DNA from: Amycolatopsis oliviviridis
GTDB taxonomy: Bacteria > Actinomycetota > Actinomycetes > Mycobacteriales > Pseudonocardiaceae
Reading direction: 5' to 3'
DNA length: 64,000 bases
Assembly (NCBI RefSeq): GCF_014654365.1
Contig: NZ_BNAY01000014.1
Span: forward strand, 62,001-126,000
Positions 59,236 through 64,000 of this stretch are shown here, in pieces. The first letter of the stretch is position 1. Each line of letters starts with the position of its first letter. Below the pieces are notes generated by a model, which had not been told where the DNA came from, did no database searches, and worked only from the letters and a program-made list of their open reading frames with translations. The position numbers and the translations under genes were made by a program.

Positions 59236-59290
59236 CCGCCGCCCTCCCGTGCGTCCGATGCGTCGAGATTGGCAAAGCGGGCTGACCGCG

Positions 59291-60100
59291 TCAAGACGGC
59301 CGAATGCGCAGTTCCGCGACGAGAAGTTTCACCAAGGCGCCGAGACGCTGACGTTCGGGCTGCAGGGTCGGGACGCCGGCGGCTTCCAGCGGTGCCGCGG
59401 TCACCGGTCCGACGCACGCGCACAGCACCGGACCTCGCAAAGCGGCGAGAAGGTCCTCGCGCCGTGAGCCCGCCAGGGTCAGCAGATTCGCCGCCGCCGG
59501 CGCGGAGGTGAAGGCCAAAGCGCGTACCCGGCCGGAGATCACGCTTTCGACGAGTTCGTGCACAGGTTCGACATCGGCGGGCGAAAGCCAGCGATACGGC
59601 TGTGCCTGGACGACGTCCGCGCCCGCGTCCCGCAGCAGTCCGGTGAGTTCGGGCAGCAGGGTGCCGTGCAGCTGGACGGCGACCCGTTCCCCGCGGACCC
59701 CGGCGTCGCGCAAGCCCTCGAACAGTTCCGCGTTGCTCTCTTCGGGCGCGGAGAATTCCTCCCGCAGCCCCTCACCCCGCACCGCGCCGGCCGCTTTCGG
59801 GCCACGCACGAAGATCCGTGACGCCGACAGTCGTTCCAGCAGCGGTTCGCGCAGCCCCCAGCCTTCGGCCGCCGAAAGCCAGCCGCGGAACCCGGCGCCG
59901 GTGGTGACCGCGGTGAAGCCGACCGGTCCGGCCAGCACGGCGTCGGTCGCCGCCCGCAGTTCGGTGTCGTCGGGCAGGGGAACGATGCGGATGGTGGGCG
60001 CGTGCAGCACGGTCGCGCCGTGCCGTTCCAGCGCGCCGATGAAGTCGTCGGCCCGCCGCTCCGCGGTGATCCCGATCGTGATTCCGGCCAGATCAGCCAT
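59291..60100 (-). CDS. uroporphyrinogen-III synthase domain protein, short form
   Basis: The 269-aa protein has the HemD fold, two lobes with GITAERRADDFIGALERHG at the N-terminus and TSAPAAANLLTLAG plus CACVGPVTAAPLEAAGVPT in the second lobe. The enzyme closes hydroxymethylbilane to uroporphyrinogen III. It is alike along its length with the first 250 residues of the protein at 62719 but has no DNA-binding tail. ATG 60100 overlaps the upstream WYL gene by eight bases. Confidence 0.85.
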   Translation of the reverse strand: MADLAGITIGITAERRADDFIGALERHGATVLHAPTIRIVPLPDDTELRAATDAVLAGPVGFTAVTTGAGFRGWLSAAEGWGLREPLLERLSASRIFVRGPKAAGAVRGEGLREEFSAPEESNAELFEGLRDAGVRGERVAVQLHGTLLPELTGLLRDAGADVVQAQPYRWLSPADVEPVHELVESVISGRVRALAFTSAPAAANLLTLAGSRREDLLAALRGPVLCACVGPVTAAPLEAAGVPTLQPERQRLGALVKLLVAELRIRPS

Positions 60101-61061
60101 ATCGCGCGCCCATCCTCCTGATCTCCTCCGCCAGCCGCTCACGCAGATCCGCCGGTTCGAGCACTTCGAGGTTCCCGCCGAAGCGCAGCAGTTCGCCGAC
60201 GGCCGATTCTCCCGGTTCCACGGGCAGCTCCATCGTCAGCCAGTCGTTTTCATCCGGTTCGGCGTCCGCTTCCCGCAACGCCCGCGCCCCGACGGCCCCG
60301 AGGTAGAACGGCAGCAGTATGCGGGCGTGCTCGTTCAACCGGACCACCGCCGTCCGCGAGTACATCCGCTTTTCGAACTGCTCCGACCACTCCCGCCAGT
60401 AGCGCGCGAGATCGAAGTCGGACGGCCGTTCGAAGGTCTCGCCGAGTTCTTCGAGCTCTTCGATCCGGGAGACGCGGTAGGTCCGGTCGGTCCCGTCGCA
60501 CCGCGCCGCGAGGTACCAGTTCCCCGCCTTGAGGATCAAGCCCAGCGGTTCGAGGACGCGCTCGACCTTCCGCTGCCCCCAGCGTTCGTACCGGACCTTG
60601 ATCCGCCGCCCGTGCCAGACCGCGTCGGCCAGTTCGGACAGTCGCGGCAGGCTCTCGATCCCGCGATGCCAGCCCGGGACGTCCAGGTAGAACCGCTCGG
60701 AGATCTTGCTCGCCCCCGCGCGCAGCTCCGCGGGCATGGCCGCGTGCAGTTTGAGCTGTGCGGCGGCGAGGACGGTGCCGAGCCCGAGTTCGGAGGCCGC
60801 GCCCGGAAGACCCGCCAGCGAAAGCGATTGCGCCTCTTCCTCGGTCAGCCCGGTCAGCCGGGTGCGATAGCCGTCGACCAGCTGGTAGCCGCCGGTGCGC
60901 CCGCGATCGGCGTACACCGGGACTCCGGCCGCGGACAGCGCCTCGACGTCGCGGTAGACCGTCCGGACCGACACCTCCAGCTCCGCCGCCAGTTCCTCGG
61001 CCGTCATCCGGCCGCGGTTCTGCAGCAGGAGGAGGACCGACAGGAGCCTGCTCGCGCGCAT
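60093..61061 (-). CDS. WYL-domain transcriptional regulator (YafY type)
   Basis: The 322-aa protein has an N-terminal helix-turn-helix (MTAEELAAELEVSVRTVYRD, about residues 19-38), a helical middle and a WYL domain (RIKVRYERWGQRKVERVLEP). WYL regulators sense nucleotides or small ligands. It is divergent from a DUF3224 gene, with direct repeats between them, so it probably controls that gene and the UroS-like gene behind it. Confidence 0.9.
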   Translation of the reverse strand: MRASRLLSVLLLLQNRGRMTAEELAAELEVSVRTVYRDVEALSAAGVPVYADRGRTGGYQLVDGYRTRLTGLTEEEAQSLSLAGLPGAASELGLGTVLAAAQLKLHAAMPAELRAGASKISERFYLDVPGWHRGIESLPRLSELADAVWHGRRIKVRYERWGQRKVERVLEPLGLILKAGNWYLAARCDGTDRTYRVSRIEELEELGETFERPSDFDLARYWREWSEQFEKRMYSRTAVVRLNEHARILLPFYLGAVGARALREADAEPDENDWLTMELPVEPGESAVGELLRFGGNLEVLEPADLRERLAEEIRRMGARYG

Positions 61062-61081
61062 GACTCCAGTATCCCCTAAAA

Positions 61082-61111
61082 CCTGACACAACCTGACATG
61101 TATGGCTGACA
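61082..61111. promoter_or_regulatory. TGACA repeats between divergent genes
   Basis: CCTGACA occurs at 61082-61088 and 61092-61098, ten bases apart, and GCTGACA at 61105-61111. The spacing of one helical turn places them on one face of the DNA. A WYL-regulator operator is the likely reading. The gap is only 60 bp. Confidence 0.5.
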
Positions 61112-61121
61112 GGGTGAACCC

Positions 61122-61517
61122 ATGAACGAGTTCGCCGTGAAGAACTGGGAAGAAGTCATCGTCAGCGGTACCGATGGCGGGCCGCGAGTGGCCTACGCGC
61201 ATGCCACGTTCGGCTACAGCGGGGTGATCGAAGGTGAGTCGATCCTCGACTACCTGCTGTACTACGCGGGTGAGGGATACGACGGCAACGGCACGACGGC
61301 CCCGGGCTTCGAACGTTTCGAGGGCAGCGTGGACGGGCGCAAGGGCAGCTTCGTGATCAAGCACGACACCGGTTTCGACGAGAAGGGCTTCGCCTCGACG
61401 TTCGAGGTCGTCAAGGGCTCCGGAACGGGTGAACTCGCCGCGCTCACCGGGACTGGCACCACTTCGGGTGCCCTCGGTGCACCGGCGATGTCGTACACGC
61501 TCGACTACTCGCTTTAG
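61122..61517 (+). CDS. DUF3224 domain protein
   Basis: The 131-aa protein is one DUF3224 domain (allene-oxide-cyclase-like barrel): FEGSVDGRKGSFVIKHDTGF and VVKGSGTGELAALTGTG. No catalytic residues are assigned. It is controlled from the gap shared with the WYL regulator and is followed at 9 bp by a winged-helix gene. Confidence 0.88.
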   Translation: MNEFAVKNWEEVIVSGTDGGPRVAYAHATFGYSGVIEGESILDYLLYYAGEGYDGNGTTAPGFERFEGSVDGRKGSFVIKHDTGFDEKGFASTFEVVKGSGTGELAALTGTGTTSGALGAPAMSYTLDYSL

Positions 61518-61526
61518 GGAGGACCT

Positions 61527-62645
61527 GTGCTCGAGGTCGACCGCGAGCAGGTGCTCGCGTACCGGATCGCCGCCCATGGACTGCACCGGGAGGAGACGGA
61601 TCCGGCCGCGGCGGCCGTGTTCGACCTCGGGCTGCAGGATTCCGTGCGGGACACCGCCCTGCTGGGCCTCGCCGCCCGGGTCGACGGCGATGTCACGCCC
61701 GAGGTCTGGGACTACGAACGCTTCGTGCTCGCGTGGACGCATCGGGGCGCGCCGCATTTCCACCGCCGCGCGGAACTGGACGCGATCCGGGCCGCCCTCG
61801 TGCCGCTCGACGAGAAGGACGCGATGGCCCGGATCCTCTGGCAGCGCAAGCAGGTCGAGGCCGCGGGCATGTCCGCGACGGACGCGCTGTTCACCGCGGC
61901 GAAGGCGATCCGGAAGGTCGTCACCGGGGTTCAGACCAAGGGCACGGTCAGCGGTGCGGTGACCGAACTGATCCCCGACGGCCTCTCGTACGCCTGCCGC
62001 GGCTGCGGGGTCGTGCACATCTACGAGCAGCTGATGCGGGTCGCGTCGATCCATGCCGGGGTCCGGCTGGAGGCGGGCGCGACCCCGGCGACGCTGGCCC
62101 CGCTGGAAAAGCGGGGCGCGCTCAAGACGAGCCCGGACGCCAAGGCGGCGGCGCGCGTGATCGAGGGTTACCTGCGGATCAACGGGCCGGCCGCCCCCGG
62201 TGACGCCGCCGCGTACGTCGGGACGACCCGCGCCGGGGTCGACGCGATGTGGCCGGACAATCTGGTCGAGGTCCGGGTCGACGGCAAGAAGGCGTTCCTG
62301 CCGGAAGACCGGGTGGCGCTGCTGGAGAACCCGCCGGAGCCGGATGTGGTGCGCCTGCTGCCGCCGCTGGACCCGTTCGTCCAGGCGCGGGATCGCGCGG
62401 TGGTGGTGCCGGACAAGGCCAGGCAGAAGGAGGTCTGGAAGATCCTCGGCAGTCCCGGCGCGCTGCTGGCCGAAGGCGAGATCGCCGGTGTGTGGCGGGC
62501 CAAGGCGAGCGGGAAGAAGCGGCTCGACTTCACCGTCGCCGCGTTCGACGCGCTCCGCCCGGCCGTGCGGAAGGCGGCCGAGGAGGAGGCCGCCCGGGTC
62601 GCCGCCGCCCGCGAGTTCCCGGACCACCGCGTCACCTTCTCCTGA
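61527..62645 (+). CDS. winged-helix DNA-binding protein, HTH_42 (AlkZ/YcaQ-like)
   Basis: The 372-aa protein is of the HTH_42 superfamily that includes the DNA glycosylases AlkZ and YcaQ: AYRIAAHGLHR at the N-terminus, repeated winged helices, LLPPLDPFVQARDRAVVVPD and GEIAGVWRAKASGKKRLDF towards the end. The catalytic QXQ/QXD motif is not clear to me, so glycosylase action is not claimed. GTG 61527 follows a GGGAGGA. Confidence 0.8.
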   Translation: MLEVDREQVLAYRIAAHGLHREETDPAAAAVFDLGLQDSVRDTALLGLAARVDGDVTPEVWDYERFVLAWTHRGAPHFHRRAELDAIRAALVPLDEKDAMARILWQRKQVEAAGMSATDALFTAAKAIRKVVTGVQTKGTVSGAVTELIPDGLSYACRGCGVVHIYEQLMRVASIHAGVRLEAGATPATLAPLEKRGALKTSPDAKAAARVIEGYLRINGPAAPGDAAAYVGTTRAGVDAMWPDNLVEVRVDGKKAFLPEDRVALLENPPEPDVVRLLPPLDPFVQARDRAVVVPDKARQKEVWKILGSPGALLAEGEIAGVWRAKASGKKRLDFTVAAFDALRPAVRKAAEEEAARVAAAREFPDHRVTFS

Positions 62646-62652
62646 CCTCTCA

Positions 62653-62714
62653 CGTTTCGTCCTCTGAATGCGGTCCTTGCGCGTGCAACTACCGCATCCA
62701 GAGGACTAAATGCG
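62653..62714. terminator. family A palindrome between convergent genes
   Basis: CGTTTCGTCCTCTGAATGCG on the left faces CGCATCCAGAGGACTAAATG on the right, with a few mismatches, the most worn copy of the five. It begins 8 bp after the winged-helix stop and ends 5 bp before the opposing stop. Confidence 0.8.
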
Positions 62715-62718
62715 GGGA

Positions 62719-63822
62719 TTACGGGTCGACGGCCAGGCGGTAGCCCCGTTTCACCACCGTCTGGACGGGCTTCGGCGACCCCAGCGAACTCCGCAGGCGT
62801 CCGATGGCGGTTTCGACGGCGTGCTCCTCGCCGCCATCGGGCAACGCGGAGATCAGTTCCCGCCGCGAGAACACCCGCCCCGGGGACTCCGCCAGCGCCC
62901 GCAGCATCGCCATCGGCGCGGGCGCGATGTCACACCACTCCCCGTCGACCAGCGCCGCCTGACCGCGCAGTTCGATACTCCGCCCGCCTGCCGTCAGCCG
63001 CGGGGAACGGGCTTCGAGCGCGTCGGACACCGTCCGCGCCAGCGCCCCGATCCGCGACCGCGCGGGCTGGACCGTCGGGATCCCGAGCGCGGCCAGCGGT
63101 GCCGCGGTGATCGGTCCGACGCACGCCGCCACGACCCGCTTTTCCAGCGCCCGCACGATTCCCGGCAGCCGTCCGGTCCGCTTCGCCACCGCCAGCAGGG
63201 ACGCGACGGCGGGCGCGCTGGTGAACGGCAGCGCGTCCACCGAACCGTCGAGGACGGCGTCCAGCAGCCGGTCCAGCGGCCCGGGATCGGCCGGGCCGAC
63301 CCAGCGATAGACCGGGACCTCGATCACCTCCGCGCCCGCGGCGCGCAGACTGTCCACGAAGTACGGAAGCGGCTCGCCGTGCAGTTGCACCGCGATCCGC
63401 TGACCGTCCACACCGGACTCAAGAAGATGCCGCAGCACCTCGGCGTTGCTCTCCGACGCGGGCGAGTAGTCCTCCGACAGACCGGCCGCGCGGATCGCGC
63501 CCTTGGCCTTCGGGCCACGCGCCAGCAGCGAAGAGTTGCCCAGTCGCTCCAGCAGTTCCTCCCCCAGCCCCCAGCCTTCGGCCGCCTCGACCCAGCCGCG
63601 GAAGCCGATCCCGGTCGTCGCGACGACGGCGTCGACCCGTTCTTCCAGCAGGCGTGCCGTCGCGGCGCGCAGTTCGGTGTCGTCGGCGAGCGGCACGATC
63701 CGGATGGCCGGGCCGTAACGCACGGTCGCACCCTTACGCACGAACAGCGCGCCGAGCTCGTCCGCTCGCCGCGCCGCCGTGATCCCGATGACGAAGCCCG
63801 CCAGGGGCGGCACTTCCGTCAC
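62719..63822 (-). CDS. uroporphyrinogen-III synthase fused to an OmpR-type DNA-binding domain
   Basis: The 367-aa protein has a HemD-like domain (residues 10-260; ARGPKAKGAIRAAGLSEDYS, QLHGEPLPYF, CVGPITAAPLAALGIPTVQP) and a C-terminal winged helix (MLRALAESPGRVFSRRELIS, then AIGRLRSSLG). This Rv0260c-type fusion may both make and report on sirohaem supply. The GTG start overlaps the nirD stop by GTGA, linking it to nitrite reductase, which needs sirohaem. Confidence 0.9.
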   Translation of the reverse strand: MTEVPPLAGFVIGITAARRADELGALFVRKGATVRYGPAIRIVPLADDTELRAATARLLEERVDAVVATTGIGFRGWVEAAEGWGLGEELLERLGNSSLLARGPKAKGAIRAAGLSEDYSPASESNAEVLRHLLESGVDGQRIAVQLHGEPLPYFVDSLRAAGAEVIEVPVYRWVGPADPGPLDRLLDAVLDGSVDALPFTSAPAVASLLAVAKRTGRLPGIVRALEKRVVAACVGPITAAPLAALGIPTVQPARSRIGALARTVSDALEARSPRLTAGGRSIELRGQAALVDGEWCDIAPAPMAMLRALAESPGRVFSRRELISALPDGGEEHAVETAIGRLRSSLGSPKPVQTVVKRGYRLAVDP

Positions 63823-64000
63823 GGGGAAGCCTCGACCTCCACCACACCCCCGGTGACCCGCACCCCGTACGCCGTGACCGAAACCCCTTCGGCGTCGAGA
63901 CATTCGCCGGTCCGCAGGTCGAACCGTTCCTTGTACACCGGGGAAGCCACGACGGGGACACCGCCCGCGTCGCCGACGATCCCACGCGAAAGCACCGCGG
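63819..64000 (-). CDS. nirD: nitrite reductase small subunit, 5' part beyond the window
   Basis: The last 60 residues of NirD are present: GVPVVASPVYKERFDLRTGE and AYGVRVTGGVVEVE. These match the C-terminal part of the Rieske-like NirD, which partners the sirohaem enzyme NirB to reduce nitrite to ammonium. The rest lies to the right of the window. Confidence 0.85.
   Translation of the reverse strand, partial: AVLSRGIVGDAGGVPVVASPVYKERFDLRTGECLDAEGVSVTAYGVRVTGGVVEVEASP

Noticed and set aside
61062..62627. N-terminal extension of the WYL regulator frame to 62627
   Set aside because: It lies opposite the DUF3224 and winged-helix genes. The regulator begins with MRASRLL at 61061, and the extra residues look like an antisense frame.

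Overview
The window is high-GC DNA from an actinomycete. It has GTG and TTG starts, ATGA-type gene overlaps, leaderless promoters, an IdeR/DmdR-type iron box, AdnAB in place of RecBCD, and a bifunctional RNase H/CobC-type phosphatase. Two blocks follow the Mycobacterium tuberculosis gene order as I remember it (Rv2228c-Rv2236c and Rv3200c-Rv3204). The gnt genes, the LAL regulator and many secreted or membrane proteins fit a Pseudonocardiales genome. I suspect Amycolatopsis, but that is an impression and was not tested. I saw no rRNA, tRNA, phage, IS element or CRISPR.

Layout. 0-2 kb: a leftward operon of a DUF4142 protein, a bis-haem membrane/ferredoxin fusion and a ferredoxin reductase (cut by the window edge), with a CRP-type palindrome upstream. 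2-6 kb: ECF sigma factor, zinc anti-sigma factor and a large LuxR-type ATPase regulator. 6-9 kb: SfnG-like sulfone monooxygenase and a GT-C-type membrane protein. 9-16.2 kb: RNase H/phosphatase, zinc-ribbon protein, Nif3, secreted chorismate mutase, PtpA, SURF1, PaiB-like protein and CobD. 16.2-19 kb: gluconate regulator, kinase and permease with two operator copies. 19-20 kb: autoregulated ArsR/SRPBCC pair. 20-26.8 kb: six-gene sugar operon (ROK regulator, ABC importer, GH4 glycosidase, sugar kinase). 27-35 kb: small secreted protein, NudC, an M16 peptidase pair and two DUF2207 proteins. 35-47.7 kb: two zinc metallopeptidase paralogues enclosing an RDD/SpoIIM pair and a MoxR-DUF58-DUF4350-DUF4129 operon, with two secreted proteins of unknown function between. 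47.7-57.6 kb: K+ channel, AdnB, AdnA, alkyltransferase-like protein and siderophore-interacting protein. 57.9-64 kb: orphan sensor kinase, two uroporphyrinogen-III synthase paralogues, a WYL regulator with DUF3224, a winged-helix protein and the end of nirD.

The most unusual feature is in the gaps. All ten convergent gene junctions hold long palindromic sequences, and most belong to a few recurrent families (called A to F here). Family A (five copies) and family B (six copies) are perfect or near-perfect hairpins. A 116-bp composite of two palindromes (D+C) occurs twice with the same length in opposite orientation. Family F is a pair of 17-bp near-palindromes 47 bp apart. These elements lack the T-tract of a classical terminator, and one family A copy lies inside the 5' coding region of a DUF2207 gene. 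I do not recognise them as a described repeat family.
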